From assembly GCF_021916785.1 (NCBI RefSeq), contig NZ_JAKCFC010000003.1, forward strand, positions 744,001-808,000: DNA of 64,000 bases. Direction: 5' to 3'. How positions within the stretch are numbered: position 1 is the stretch's first letter; the number at the start of each line of letters is the position of its first letter. Position numbers and translations under genes: made by a program. Below the pieces are notes generated by a model, which was given only the letters and a program-made list of their open reading frames with translations, was not told the DNA's origin and searched no databases. Below are positions 15,659-24,425 of this stretch, one piece after another. Origin of the DNA: Mycolicibacterium lacusdiani (lineage in GTDB: Bacteria > Actinomycetota > Actinomycetes > Mycobacteriales > Mycobacteriaceae).

Positions 15659-18600
15659 GTGGACACGCTCACCCTCGTCACGATGATCATCGGCGTCATC
15701 ATGACGCTCGTCGTGGCGGGTCTCGCCGTCAAGCGCGTGCTGTGGCTGACGAAGCTGATCAGGTCCGGCCAGCCGACGCTCGACGAGGGCGGCCGCAAGG
15801 ACGACCTGAAGACGCGCATCACCACGCAGTTCAAGGAGGTCTTCGCACAGACCCGACTGCTGCGCTGGTCGATCCCCGGCATCGCCCACTTCTTCACGAT
15901 GTGGGGCTTCTTCGTCCTCGCCACCGTCTACCTCGAGGCCTACGGCGTCCTCTTCTACCCGAAGTTCGCCATCCCGATCGTCGGGCACTGGGAGATCCTC
16001 GGCTTCCTGCAGGACTTCTTCGCCGTCGCCGTCTTCCTCGGCATCGCGACCTTCGCCATCATCCGCCTGAGGTCCGAACCCAAGGAGTACGGCCGGGATT
16101 CGCGGTTCTACGGTTCGCACACCGGCGGCGCGTGGCTGATCCTCTTCATGATCTTCAACGTCGTCTGGACGTACGCGATCTTCCGTGGCGCCGCCGTCGC
16201 CACCGGCAACCTGCCCTACGGCAAGGGCGCCTTCTTCTCCCACGCCATGGGCTGGCTGCTGTCGCCGCTCGGCGAGCACACCAACGAGTACGTCGAGCGC
16301 GGCGCGCTGCTGCTGCACATCGGCGTCATGCTGGTCTTCCTGCTGATCGTGCTGCACTCCAAGCACCTTCACATCGGCCTGGCACCGATCAACGTCACGT
16401 TCAAGCGCCTGCCCAACGGCTTGGGCCCGCTGCTGCCGATGGAGTCCGGCGGCAAGTACATCGACTTCGAGGATCCCGACGAGGACGCGCAGTTCGGTCG
16501 AGGAAAGATAGAGGACTTCACCTGGAAGGCCTATCTGGACTTCACCACGTGTACCGAGTGCGGCCGCTGCCAGTCGCAGTGCCCGGCGTGGAACACCGGA
16601 AAGCCGTTGTCGCCCAAGCTCGTCATCATGAACCTGCGCGACCACCTGTTCGCCAAGGCGCCGTACATCCTCGGCGACCAGGAGAGCCCGCTGGAGAACA
16701 CTCCCTCCGGTGGGCTCGGCGAGGACGTCAAGGGCGAGAAGAAGCACGATCAGGAAAAGCACGCGGAGCACGCCCACGTTCCGGAATCCGGCTTCGAACG
16801 CATCCTGGGCTCCGGCCCAGAGCAAGCGACCCGCCCGCTGGTCGGCACCCTCGAAGAGGGCGGCGTCATCGACCCCGACGTGCTGTGGTCCTGCACCACC
16901 TGCGGCGCCTGCGTCGAGCAGTGCCCCGTAGACATCGAGCACATCGACCACATCGTCGACATGCGTCGCTACCAGGTGATGGTCGCCTCGGAGTTCCCCG
17001 CCGAACTCAGCGGCCTGTTCAAGAATCTCGAGACCAAGGGCAACCCGTGGGGCCAGAGCGCCCGCGAGCGGACCGCCTGGATCAACGAGGTCGACTTCGA
17101 CGTCCCGGTCTACGGCGAGGACGTCGACTCGTTCGACGGCTTCGAGTACCTCTTCTACGTCGGCTGCGCAGGCGCCTTCGAGGACCGCGCCAAGAAGACC
17201 ACCAAGGCCGTGGCCGAGCTGCTCGCCGCCGCCGACGTGAAGTTCCTGGTGCTGGGCTCCGCCGAGTCCTGCAACGGCGACTCCGCGCGCCGGTCCGGCA
17301 ACGAGTTCCTGTTCCAGCAGCTCGCGCAGCAGAACGTCGCGACCATCGACGAACTGTTCGAGGGCGTCGAGACCGTCGACCGCAAGATCGTCGTCACCTG
17401 CCCGCACTGCTTCAACACCATCGGTCGCGAGTACCAGCAGCTCGGTACCAATTACACCGTGCTGCACCACACCCAGCTGCTGAACCGGCTGGTTCGCGAC
17501 AAGAAGCTGGTGCCCGTCAGCCCGGTCAGCCAGGACGTGACCTACCACGACCCGTGCTACCTGGGCCGCCACAACAAGGAGTACGAGGCTCCGCGTGAGC
17601 TGATCGGCGCCTCCGGCGCCACGCTCACCGAGATGCCCCGCCACGCCGACCGCGGCCTGTGCTGCGGCGCGGGCGGCGCGCGGATGTGGATGGAAGAGCA
17701 CATCGGCAAGCGCGTCAACCACGAACGCGTGGAGGAGGCCCTCAACACCGATGCCTCCAAGATCGCGACGGGCTGCCCCTTCTGCCGCGTCATGATGACC
17801 GACGGCGTTGGCGACCGCGCCGAGGCCATCGGCAAGCAAGAGGTCGAGGTGCTCGACGTGGCGCAGCTGCTGCTCGCCGCACTCGACAAGGACACGGTCA
17901 CGCTGCCCGAGAAGGGCGCTGCGGCCAAGTGGTACGCCGAGCGCGCCGACGAGCGCAACGCGAAGGCCGCTGCTTCCGTGCCCGCCGAGATCAAGGCGTC
18001 CGAGATCGAGGACGAGCCCGGTGACGTGCCTGCCGCAGAGGCCACGCCGGTGTCCAAGTCCGAAGTGGGGACGTCGGCCGATACCGCAGCCGCACCCGCC
18101 AAGGGCGGCCTCGGCCTTGCCTGTGGCGTCAAGAAGCCCGGCGCCAAGGCGTCTGCTCCCGCTGCTGCTCCTGCCGAGACGGCCGCGCCCGCGAAGGGCG
18201 GACTCGGCCTGGCCGGTGGCATCAAGAAGCCCGGTGCCAAGAAGGCGGCTCCCGCGTCGGCTGCTGCATCGGCTCCCGCCGAGGCTCCGGCTGCCGAGAC
18301 TCCCGCGCCCGCCAAGGGCGGACTCGGCCTGGCCGGTGGCATCAAGAAGCCCGGTGCCAAGAAGGCGGCCCCCGCAGCGGCGACGTCCGCTCCCGCGGAG
18401 GCACCTGCTTCCGCGTCGGCGCCCGCCGAGGCAGAGTCGACCGCCGAGCCGAAGCCCCCGGCCGCCAAGGGCGGACTGGGTCTGGCCGGTGGGATCAAGA
18501 AGCCCGGTGCAAAGAAGGCCGCCCCGGCCGCCCCGGCACCCGCTGCCAGCACAGCTCCCGCTGCACCCGCCGAGGCGCCTGAGGCACCCGCCGCGGCGGC

Positions 18601-18850
18601 GCCGGAGGCACCTGCGGAGCCGAAGCCGGCAGCCGCCAAGGGCGGACTCGGCCTGGCCGGCGGCATCAAGAAGCCGGGCCAGAAGAAGGCTGCCGCGCCC
18701 GCTGCGTCGGCTCCCGCGCCTGCCGAGGCACCCGAGCCTGCCGCACCCGAGCCGAAAGCCGAAGAGTCGCAGCCGGAACCGGCCACGCCGTCGGTCCCGG
18801 TGAAGGGCCTCGGGCTGGCTCCTGGCGTGCGTCGCCCCGGCAAGAAGTAG
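15659..18850 (+). CDS. membrane-bound Fe-S heterodisulfide reductase-like protein with repeated C-terminal tail
   Basis: A 1063-residue redox protein. Residues 1-250 hold about five membrane helices of the nitrate-reductase-gamma type. Two 4Fe-4S motifs follow: CTECGRCQSQCP near residue 297 and CTTCGACVEQCP near residue 412. Two CCG (HdrB/HdrD-like) domains include CNGDSARRSGNEF, DPCYLGRHN and GLCCGAGGARMW. After residue 790 comes an Ala/Pro/Glu-rich tail with six KGGLGLAGGIKKPG-type units. The equivalent M. tuberculosis protein (Rv0338c) is about 880 residues, so the tail here is longer. GTG 15659 has a good GGGAGG site. The electron donor and acceptor are unknown. It is downstream of iniR on the same strand but has its own promoter region. 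Confidence 0.88.
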   Translation: MDTLTLVTMIIGVIMTLVVAGLAVKRVLWLTKLIRSGQPTLDEGGRKDDLKTRITTQFKEVFAQTRLLRWSIPGIAHFFTMWGFFVLATVYLEAYGVLFYPKFAIPIVGHWEILGFLQDFFAVAVFLGIATFAIIRLRSEPKEYGRDSRFYGSHTGGAWLILFMIFNVVWTYAIFRGAAVATGNLPYGKGAFFSHAMGWLLSPLGEHTNEYVERGALLLHIGVMLVFLLIVLHSKHLHIGLAPINVTFKRLPNGLGPLLPMESGGKYIDFEDPDEDAQFGRGKIEDFTWKAYLDFTTCTECGRCQSQCPAWNTGKPLSPKLVIMNLRDHLFAKAPYILGDQESPLENTPSGGLGEDVKGEKKHDQEKHAEHAHVPESGFERILGSGPEQATRPLVGTLEEGGVIDPDVLWSCTTCGACVEQCPVDIEHIDHIVDMRRYQVMVASEFPAELSGLFKNLETKGNPWGQSARERTAWINEVDFDVPVYGEDVDSFDGFEYLFYVGCAGAFEDRAKKTTKAVAELLAAADVKFLVLGSAESCNGDSARRSGNEFLFQQLAQQNVATIDELFEGVETVDRKIVVTCPHCFNTIGREYQQLGTNYTVLHHTQLLNRLVRDKKLVPVSPVSQDVTYHDPCYLGRHNKEYEAPRELIGASGATLTEMPRHADRGLCCGAGGARMWMEEHIGKRVNHERVEEALNTDASKIATGCPFCRVMMTDGVGDRAEAIGKQEVEVLDVAQLLLAALDKDTVTLPEKGAAAKWYAERADERNAKAAASVPAEIKASEIEDEPGDVPAAEATPVSKSEVGTSADTAAAPAKGGLGLACGVKKPGAKASAPAAAPAETAAPAKGGLGLAGGIKKPGAKKAAPASAAASAPAEAPAAETPAPAKGGLGLAGGIKKPGAKKAAPAAATSAPAEAPASASAPAEAESTAEPKPPAAKGGLGLAGGIKKPGAKKAAPAAPAPAASTAPAAPAEAPEAPAAAAPEAPAEPKPAAAKGGLGLAGGIKKPGQKKAAAPAASAPAPAEAPEPAAPEPKAEESQPEPATPSVPVKGLGLAPGVRRPGKK
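18101..18847 (+). repeat. six tandem-spaced KGGLGLAGGIKKPG protein repeats
   Basis: Units begin at 18101, 18194, 18314, 18467, 18638 and 18803, about residues 815, 846, 886, 937, 994 and 1049. The middle four are nearly identical, the first reads GLACGVKKPG, and the last is degenerate (KGLGLAPGVRRPGKK). The spacers are Ala/Pro/Glu-rich and vary in length. Confidence 0.9.
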
Positions 18851-18856
18851 TCGCAC

Positions 18857-18892
18857 GCCCAAAAGCACTAGACGGCCCAAAAGCACTAGACG
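18857..18892. repeat. 18-bp perfect tandem duplication
   Basis: GCCCAAAAGCACTAGACG is present twice back to back (18857-18874, 18875-18892) in the short gap before the aminotransferase gene. It lies where that gene's promoter or leader would be. Confidence 0.9.
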
Positions 18893-18903
18893 GCGATGAG
18901 ACG

Positions 18904-20175
18904 ATGAGGGACGTGGGTATTCAACAGCTTCCGTGGCACACGGGTAACCAGCCACGGCAGCGCACGTTCACGCAGTCGTCCAAGCTGCAGGATGTCCTGT
19001 ACGAGATTCGTGGTCCGGTACACGATCACGCCGCGCGGCTGGAGGCCGAAGGGCACCGGATCCTCAAGCTGAACATCGGCAACCCGGCGCCGTTCGGCTT
19101 CGAGGCGCCGGACGTGATCATGCGCGACATGATCCAGGCGCTGCCGAACGCGCAGGGCTACTCGGACTCGAAGGGCATCGTCAGCGCCCGCCGCGCGGTG
19201 TTCACCCGCTACGAATTGGTCGACGGGTTCCCGCGTTTCGACATCGACGACGTGTTCCTCGGCAATGGCGTCTCCGAACTCATCACGATGACGTTGCAGG
19301 CGCTGCTCGACAACGGCGACCAGGTGCTGATCCCCGCACCCGACTATCCGCTGTGGACGGCGTCCACCTCATTGGCCGGCGGTACCCCGGTGCACTACCT
19401 GTGCGACGAGACCCAGGGCTGGGAGCCCGACATCGCCGACCTCGAGTCGAAGATCACCGAACGCACCAAGGCGCTCGTCGTGATCAACCCGAACAACCCG
19501 ACGGGTGCGGTGTACGGCCGCGAAGTCCTCGAGCAGATGGTGGAACTCGCGCGCAAGCACCAGCTCCTGCTGCTCGCCGACGAGATCTACGACAAGATCC
19601 TCTACGAGGACGCCAAGCACATCAGCCTGGCCACGCTCGCCCCCGACCTGCTGACGCTGACGTTCAACGGACTGTCGAAGGCCTACCGGGTGGCCGGCTA
19701 CCGGTCCGGGTGGCTGGTGATCACCGGGCCCAAGGAGCACGCGTCGAGCTTCCTCGAGGGCATCAACCTCCTGTCGAACATGCGGCTGTGCCCGAACGTG
19801 CCCGCGCAGTACGCCATTCAGGTGGCGCTCGGCGGCCATCAGAGCATCGACGACCTGGTGCTGCCCGGCGGCCGGCTGCTCGAGCAGCGCGACGTCGCCT
19901 GGAACAAGCTCAACGAGATCCCCGGGGTGTCCTGCGTGAAGCCCGGGGGCGCGCTGTACGCGTTCCCTCGCCTCGACCCCGAAGTGCACGACATCCACGA
20001 CGACGAGCAGCTGGTCCTCGACCTGCTGCTGCAGGAGAAGATCCTGGTCGTGCAGGGCACCGGGTTCAACTGGCCCGCCCCCGACCACCTGCGCATCGTG
20101 ACGCTGCCGTGGGCACGCGATCTCGCCAACGCGATCGAGCGGCTCGGCAACTTCCTGGCGTCCTACCGCCAGTAG
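18904..20175 (+). CDS. aspC: PLP-dependent alanine/aspartate aminotransferase (AspC/AlaA type)
   Basis: A 423-residue class I aminotransferase, transferring an amino group between alanine or aspartate and 2-oxoglutarate in the cytosol. Seen in order: the substrate-site segment LNIGNPAPFGF near residue 57, VINPNNPTGAVY near residue 195, LADEIYDKILYE near residue 225 (Asp and Tyr contacting PLP), and FNGLSKAYRVAGYRSGW near residue 258 with the Schiff-base Lys. The Arg that binds the substrate carboxylate is in LRIVTLP. It matches M. tuberculosis Rv0337c in position and size. The closest biochemically known type is E. coli AlaA. The stop is immediately followed by the stop of the convergent gene. 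Confidence 0.9.
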   Translation: MRDVGIQQLPWHTGNQPRQRTFTQSSKLQDVLYEIRGPVHDHAARLEAEGHRILKLNIGNPAPFGFEAPDVIMRDMIQALPNAQGYSDSKGIVSARRAVFTRYELVDGFPRFDIDDVFLGNGVSELITMTLQALLDNGDQVLIPAPDYPLWTASTSLAGGTPVHYLCDETQGWEPDIADLESKITERTKALVVINPNNPTGAVYGREVLEQMVELARKHQLLLLADEIYDKILYEDAKHISLATLAPDLLTLTFNGLSKAYRVAGYRSGWLVITGPKEHASSFLEGINLLSNMRLCPNVPAQYAIQVALGGHQSIDDLVLPGGRLLEQRDVAWNKLNEIPGVSCVKPGGALYAFPRLDPEVHDIHDDEQLVLDLLLQEKILVVQGTGFNWPAPDHLRIVTLPWARDLANAIERLGNFLASYRQ

Positions 20176-20835
20176 TCAACGGGTCACCGGGTCCAGGACA
20201 CCCCTTTCGACCAACGTCCGCGTGCACGATCCAGACACCCGGCTGATTTCGCGATTGAAGATCGCCCAGCGTTCCTGGTGGCCAAAGTGGTCTCGGAGCA
20301 CACCGACGTAGCCGGCCAGTGCATCGACGTCCTCGATGGCAGCGAGATAACAGCACGTCCTCTCGTAGGCGATGAGGAGGTTGTTCGTCGTCGCATACTC
20401 CACGAGCGTTGCCGTGCAATCAAAACCCTCGATGACGGCGACCACCATTTCGAGGCCCTCTCGAAGTGCAGCTGCGAACTCCTTCATGTCGGTGTTGCGG
20501 TTGAATCGGGGTTCATAGGGAAGGTCTGGCACCACCGACTCCCAGCGGCGGTCGAACAGGAAGCCGATCGGGGGCTGCGGGCACGGGCCTGGCCACACCT
20601 CGTCGACCTCGCGGGAGCCAACGCCGACGTTGACGAAGAACCCGTGCCACGAGTACACGTCGTTGTGCCAGTCGTTCTGGAACCCGATTACGTCGTAGAT
20701 GGTCCCCCGGTATCTGACGAACTTCGTCCCGTGCTGGGTGAAGCCCATCGAGCCGAGGAACGGGCCGACTCCTTCCGAGAGCAGGAGGTCGAATTGCGGC
20801 CTCAGCGGTGTGTTCTCATCGTCGAGATCGCGCAC
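20176..20835 (-). CDS. DUF4304-like hypothetical protein
   Basis: A 219-residue soluble protein. Its N-terminal half resembles DUF4304: a helix LLLSEGVGPFLGSMGF, then strands THGTKFVRYRG-like and IYDVIGFQNDW, with FFVNVGVG and a paired Trp/Pro region. The C-terminal half is helical (EFAAALREGLEMVVAVIEG). GTG 20835 is preferred over the upstream ATG because AAAGGAG stands 6 nt before it. It abuts aspC tail to tail without spacing. The biochemical role is unknown; DUF4304 proteins are widespread and often linked to immunity-type genes, but nothing here supports that directly. Confidence 0.7.
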   Translation of the reverse strand: MRDLDDENTPLRPQFDLLLSEGVGPFLGSMGFTQHGTKFVRYRGTIYDVIGFQNDWHNDVYSWHGFFVNVGVGSREVDEVWPGPCPQPPIGFLFDRRWESVVPDLPYEPRFNRNTDMKEFAAALREGLEMVVAVIEGFDCTATLVEYATTNNLLIAYERTCCYLAAIEDVDALAGYVGVLRDHFGHQERWAIFNREISRVSGSCTRTLVERGVLDPVTR

Positions 20836-20908
20836 ACGCGACTCCTTTCCAGCGGCCCACGAATCTCGCGGCCTATCCCAAAGGCTATGTTGCGCAGGCG
20901 ACATGGCG

Positions 20909-20941
20909 CCGATTCATCCACAGTCACCGATTCATCCACAG
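20909..20941. repeat. 15-bp direct repeat CCGATTCATCCACAG, two copies
   Basis: Copies lie at 20909-20923 and 20927-20941, separated by 3 bp, just upstream of the SOS box of the HNH gene. They may be a second binding site or a small duplication. Confidence 0.85.
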
Positions 20942-20962
20942 GATTCGCGATCGGCCCCATGT

Positions 20963-20985
20963 TCGAACGTGCGTTCGAGTAAAGT
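20963..20985 (+). promoter_or_regulatory. LexA SOS box overlapping a leaderless promoter
   Basis: TCGAAC-GTGC-GTTCGA at 20963-20978 is an exact match to the mycobacterial LexA consensus TCGAAC-N4-GTTCGA. TAAAGT at 20980-20985 is a -10 box 6 nt before ATG 20992. LexA bound here would cover the promoter, so the gene should be induced by DNA damage. Confidence 0.85.
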
Positions 20986-20991
20986 GAGGGC

Positions 20992-22389
20992 ATGACCGCA
21001 GCTCGCCCGTTCTTGTTCGCCGACGCGGCGCGCGATCGGGTTCGGGCGGACCTCGACGCGATCGACGCGGCGATGGAGCGGCTGCGGGAGACGTCGACGG
21101 ACATGGTGGGCAACGCCTTTCGCGTAGAGATCACCGAACGCCTCGAATACCAAAACCGGCTCAACCGCGGCCTGTCCTACCGCATGTTCGCCGAAATGGC
21201 CGACCCACCCGACGGCGACGACCGTCTTCCCGGCAGCCCCGGCGTGCGACTCCGCGACACACTCGCCCGTCGACTGCGCCTCGTACCCAAGGAAGTCTCT
21301 CGCCGGTTCAAGGTGGCCGCCCGCATAACCCCGCGTCGGTCACTCACGGGCGGCACCATTCCCGCAGCGCTGCCCGCACTGGCCGAGGCCGTCGAAGCCG
21401 GCGCCGTCGGCGAGGACCACATCGCCAAGGTGTGCGACGCCATCGACGCACTACCCCAGATCGCCGCGGCCAAGATGGCCGCCGTCGAAAGCACCCTCGT
21501 CGAGCACGCCCGCCAACAAGACTCGGCCTTCGTCGCGGAGGTCGGCAAGCGCATCGCCGACACCATCAATCCCGACGGCATCTTCAACGAAGAGGACCGC
21601 GCTAGACGCCGCAGTCTGAAGCTCGGACGACAGGGCACCGACGGTATGAGCAGGCTCAGCGGAAACGTCGACCCCGAAACCCGTGCCCTGCTCGAAGCAA
21701 CGGGGGCTGCGGTCCGCCCCGGCCACCATGTGCCCGGCACCGACGCCACCGTCGTCGACGCCGCCACCGACGGCCGCTCCGACTCTCAACGAATGCATGA
21801 CGCGCTGAAACTGGGATTGCGCGCCGGCCTGGAATCCGGCGCACTTGGCACCCACCGCGGCATCCCGGTCACCGTCATCGCGACCACCACGGTCGCCGAC
21901 CTCGAGCAAGCAGCTCGTGCCATGACCGACCCCGACGTCCCGATGCCACGGCCTGCCCGCACCGGCGGCGGTTCGATGCTGCCGATGCGCGACCTCATCC
22001 GCATGGCTGCCAACAGCATTCACTACCTCTGCGTGTTCGACGGTCACTCCGACCGGCCGCTATATCTGGCGCGCAGCACCCGCATCGCCACCGTCGACCA
22101 GCGCATCGTTTGTCACGCCCGAGATCAGGGGTGCACCCGGCCCGGCTGCACCGCCGCCGGATACCACTGCGAAGTCCACCACGCACCGGACTGGTACCCC
22201 GACGGTCGCACCGACGCCGATTGCCTTTACTTCGCCTGCCCCCGTGACCACGCTTTGGTCACCCGCGGCCATGCCACCACCACCGTGACCGACGACGGAC
22301 GTTTGGCCTGGTCCGTCGGTGGCGCCCCGCCCGAGGTCAACCCCCTCCACCGCGATTCGGACCTCGACCCAAGGCCCGACGACCGGTGA
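20992..22389 (+). CDS. 13E12-type DUF222 HNH endonuclease domain protein
   Basis: A 465-residue member of the mycobacterial 13E12 repeat family. The N-terminal 330 residues are the DUF222 region (SYRMFAEMADPP, then ARITPRRSL). The C-terminal HNH nuclease fold is seen as CTRPGC, CEVHHAPDWYPDGRTDADCLYFACPRDHALV, given here as its key parts CEVHH, DWYPDG and CPRDH. Two Cys pairs and the His residues give the zinc and metal sites. It corresponds in position to Rv0336. Several family members in M. tuberculosis are reported LexA targets, which agrees with the SOS box. The substrate and role are unknown; a mobile-element-like origin is often suggested. Confidence 0.88.
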   Translation: MTAARPFLFADAARDRVRADLDAIDAAMERLRETSTDMVGNAFRVEITERLEYQNRLNRGLSYRMFAEMADPPDGDDRLPGSPGVRLRDTLARRLRLVPKEVSRRFKVAARITPRRSLTGGTIPAALPALAEAVEAGAVGEDHIAKVCDAIDALPQIAAAKMAAVESTLVEHARQQDSAFVAEVGKRIADTINPDGIFNEEDRARRRSLKLGRQGTDGMSRLSGNVDPETRALLEATGAAVRPGHHVPGTDATVVDAATDGRSDSQRMHDALKLGLRAGLESGALGTHRGIPVTVIATTTVADLEQAARAMTDPDVPMPRPARTGGGSMLPMRDLIRMAANSIHYLCVFDGHSDRPLYLARSTRIATVDQRIVCHARDQGCTRPGCTAAGYHCEVHHAPDWYPDGRTDADCLYFACPRDHALVTRGHATTTVTDDGRLAWSVGGAPPEVNPLHRDSDLDPRPDDR

Positions 22390-22420
22390 CGGTCGCCGCT
22401 TCGCGCCCAACCGCCACCTC

Positions 22421-22426
22421 TACCCT
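22421..22426 (+). promoter_or_regulatory. -10 box (TACCCT) of a leaderless transcript
   Basis: TACCCT stands 6 nt before GTG 22433 and supports that GTG as the start of the YibE/F gene. Confidence 0.45.
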
Positions 22427-22432
22427 GACCGG

Positions 22433-23653
22433 GTGGCCCATTCGCACTCGCACTCGCTTCCATCCGGGCCGGCTCCGCTGGGGCCCCTGGCGGCCAGGAT
22501 CGTCGTCGGCCTGCTGATCGCGATCGGACTGACCACCATCGTTGGCGCGGCCCTGCTGTGGCCCAGCCAGCAGAAGGTCGACATCCCCCTGCCCTTCCAG
22601 AACGCGGCGGGCGGCGCCGTCACCACCGAGGCGGGCCACGTGCTCTCGAGTGGGATGGCGGACTGCGGTAGCCCGTCGGCGGGCGCCGTGCTGACGTCCG
22701 ACCCGACGATGGCCCCACCAGGCGGCGGGCAGTGCGTCCAATCGCTCGTCGAGATCGACTCCGGGCCCAACAAGGGCGCCAACACCGTGCTCGAGTTCAG
22801 CGGCGGGCCGGGGCAGCCCCAGCTCCTTGTGGGCGACGACCTGAGGCTCAGCAGGCAGGTCGACCAGAACGGCGCGACCACCTATTCGTTCTACGACTTC
22901 GAACGGTCGTGGGCGCTCGTCGCGCTGGCCGCGGTGTTCGCGGTGGTGGTCGTGGCCGTCGCCCGCTGGCGGGGACTGCGGGCGATGGTGGGCATCGTCG
23001 TGGCCTTCGCCGTGCTGGTGATCTTCCTGCTGCCCGCGTTGCGCGACGGGGCGCCCGCGGTACCGGTGTCGCTGGTCGCATCGTCGGTCATCCTGTACGC
23101 CGTCATCTATCTTGCGCACGGCGTGAGCCTGCGCACCAGCGCCGCGCTGCTCGGCACCCTCGCCTCGCTGCTCCTCGCGGGAGTCCTGTCATGGGGCGCA
23201 ATCGAACTCGCACACCTCACCGGGCTCTCGGAGGACCAGAACAACGAGGTGGCCGCCTACCTGGGCGGCGTCTCGATCACCGGACTGCTGTTGGCCGGGT
23301 TCATCATCGGCTCGCTCGGCGTGCTGAACGACGTGACGGTCACCCAGGCGTCGACGGCCTTCGAACTCGCCGAGACGGGCGCCAACCGCCGCACGATCTT
23401 CACCGGCGCCATGCGCGTCGGTCGCGATCACATCGCCAGCACGGTCTACACGCTGGTCCTGGCGTACGCGGGTAGCGCGCTGCCGCTGCTGCTGCTCTTC
23501 AGCGTGGCGAACCGGTCGCTGGGCGACGTGCTGACCAGCGAAAGCGTGGCCATCGAGATCGCGCGGTCGGCGGTAGGTGGCATCGCGCTGGCGCTGTCGG
23601 TGCCGCTGACCACGGGCATCGCCGCGATCCTCGCGACGCCACAACGCGTCTGA
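22433..23653 (+). CDS. YibE/F family integral membrane protein
   Basis: A 406-residue membrane protein. A His-rich start (AHSHSHS) leads into a first helix near residues 20-42, then an external soluble domain of about 120 residues. A block of seven or so helices from residue 160 to the end follows. The segment GVLNDVTVTQASTAFELAE in the membrane part is the YibE/F hallmark. Transport activity has been proposed for the family, but no substrate is established. It ends 12 nt from the convergent MDMPI gene. Confidence 0.82.
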   Translation: MAHSHSHSLPSGPAPLGPLAARIVVGLLIAIGLTTIVGAALLWPSQQKVDIPLPFQNAAGGAVTTEAGHVLSSGMADCGSPSAGAVLTSDPTMAPPGGGQCVQSLVEIDSGPNKGANTVLEFSGGPGQPQLLVGDDLRLSRQVDQNGATTYSFYDFERSWALVALAAVFAVVVVAVARWRGLRAMVGIVVAFAVLVIFLLPALRDGAPAVPVSLVASSVILYAVIYLAHGVSLRTSAALLGTLASLLLAGVLSWGAIELAHLTGLSEDQNNEVAAYLGGVSITGLLLAGFIIGSLGVLNDVTVTQASTAFELAETGANRRTIFTGAMRVGRDHIASTVYTLVLAYAGSALPLLLLFSVANRSLGDVLTSESVAIEIARSAVGGIALALSVPLTTGIAAILATPQRV

Positions 23654-23665
23654 CGTCTTCGCCGC

Positions 23666-24424
23666 CTAGAACGGTGTGCGGTCCAACCACTCGTCCCATA
23701 CGGCCTGGTCCCCGAACACCTCGAGCCCGCCGTCGGTCAGGTCGCGCCGTCTGGTGATGCCGAGCAGTAGGTCGACCGCCCTGCCGCGCACGGCGGCTTC
23801 GCCCTTGGCGTGATCGTGCGACCAGTTGACGCCGTCCTCGTCGTGCACGATGGTCCACTCACCGGTCGGGCCGAGACCGTCGTCGGTGGCGTGCAGGTGC
23901 AGCGTCGTACCCCGCCGCAGCGGCGGTGCGTGCCGGTCGGCGCGGGACGTGAGCAAGTCGATCCACTCGGACACGCCGTCGGCGGCCAATTCGGGCGACA
24001 GCCGAAACTCCTGTCCCAGAGCGAGTTCCGCGTCGGCGCGATGCACCGTGACCTCGTGCACCCGCCGCCGGACCCACCACCCGGCCGGCTTCGACCCGAC
24101 GAACGTCCACACCTTGGCACCGCCACCGACGTGGTCGACGGCGTCGAGCACCTTCTGGGCGCCTGCGTTGAGCCAGTCGATGGCGCCGTCGTGATCCTCG
24201 GGCGGCTTGCCGTCTCGAACCTCGCGCGGGTCCAGCGGCTCCTTGCGCCGCTCGTCGATGATCTGCGCGCACCATCGGTTGCCGCGGCCGACGTGTTTCA
24301 ACAGCTGGGTGAGACTCCAGCCGGGGCAGGTCGGCACGGACACGTCGTCCCAGGAGTCGGGAGCATTGCGCATCACGTCGCCGAAGGTCTGGGTCTCCTC
24401 GATCAGGGCTGCTCGAAAGTCCAC
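23666..24424 (-). CDS. maleylpyruvate isomerase family (MDMPI) mycothiol-dependent protein
   Basis: A 252-residue protein with an MDMPI N-terminal domain: VPTCPGWSLTQLLKHVGRGNRW at residues 30-52 supplies the first metal His, and WVRRRVHEVTVHRADAE near residue 137 supplies the second His and acidic ligand. A C-terminal DinB-associated domain follows, with DLLLGITRRRD near residue 215. The family transfers or isomerises small molecules using mycothiol. GTG 24424 is the family-like start. It lies 1 nt after the P450 stop, so the two are likely one operon, hinting at work on the same oxidised substrate. Confidence 0.82.
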   Translation of the reverse strand: MDFRAALIEETQTFGDVMRNAPDSWDDVSVPTCPGWSLTQLLKHVGRGNRWCAQIIDERRKEPLDPREVRDGKPPEDHDGAIDWLNAGAQKVLDAVDHVGGGAKVWTFVGSKPAGWWVRRRVHEVTVHRADAELALGQEFRLSPELAADGVSEWIDLLTSRADRHAPPLRRGTTLHLHATDDGLGPTGEWTIVHDEDGVNWSHDHAKGEAAVRGRAVDLLLGITRRRDLTDGGLEVFGDQAVWDEWLDRTPF

Positions 24425-24425
24425 C

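Noticed and set aside
18101..18847. CRISPR-like array in the repeated tail
   Set aside because: The repeats are in-frame protein repeats with related Ala/Pro codons as spacers of unequal length, not unique spacers.
15599..18955. 1118-codon minus-strand open frame over the Fe-S reductase
   Set aside because: The plus strand encodes clear Cys motifs and membrane helices. The minus frame is a GC-rich shadow without any family features.
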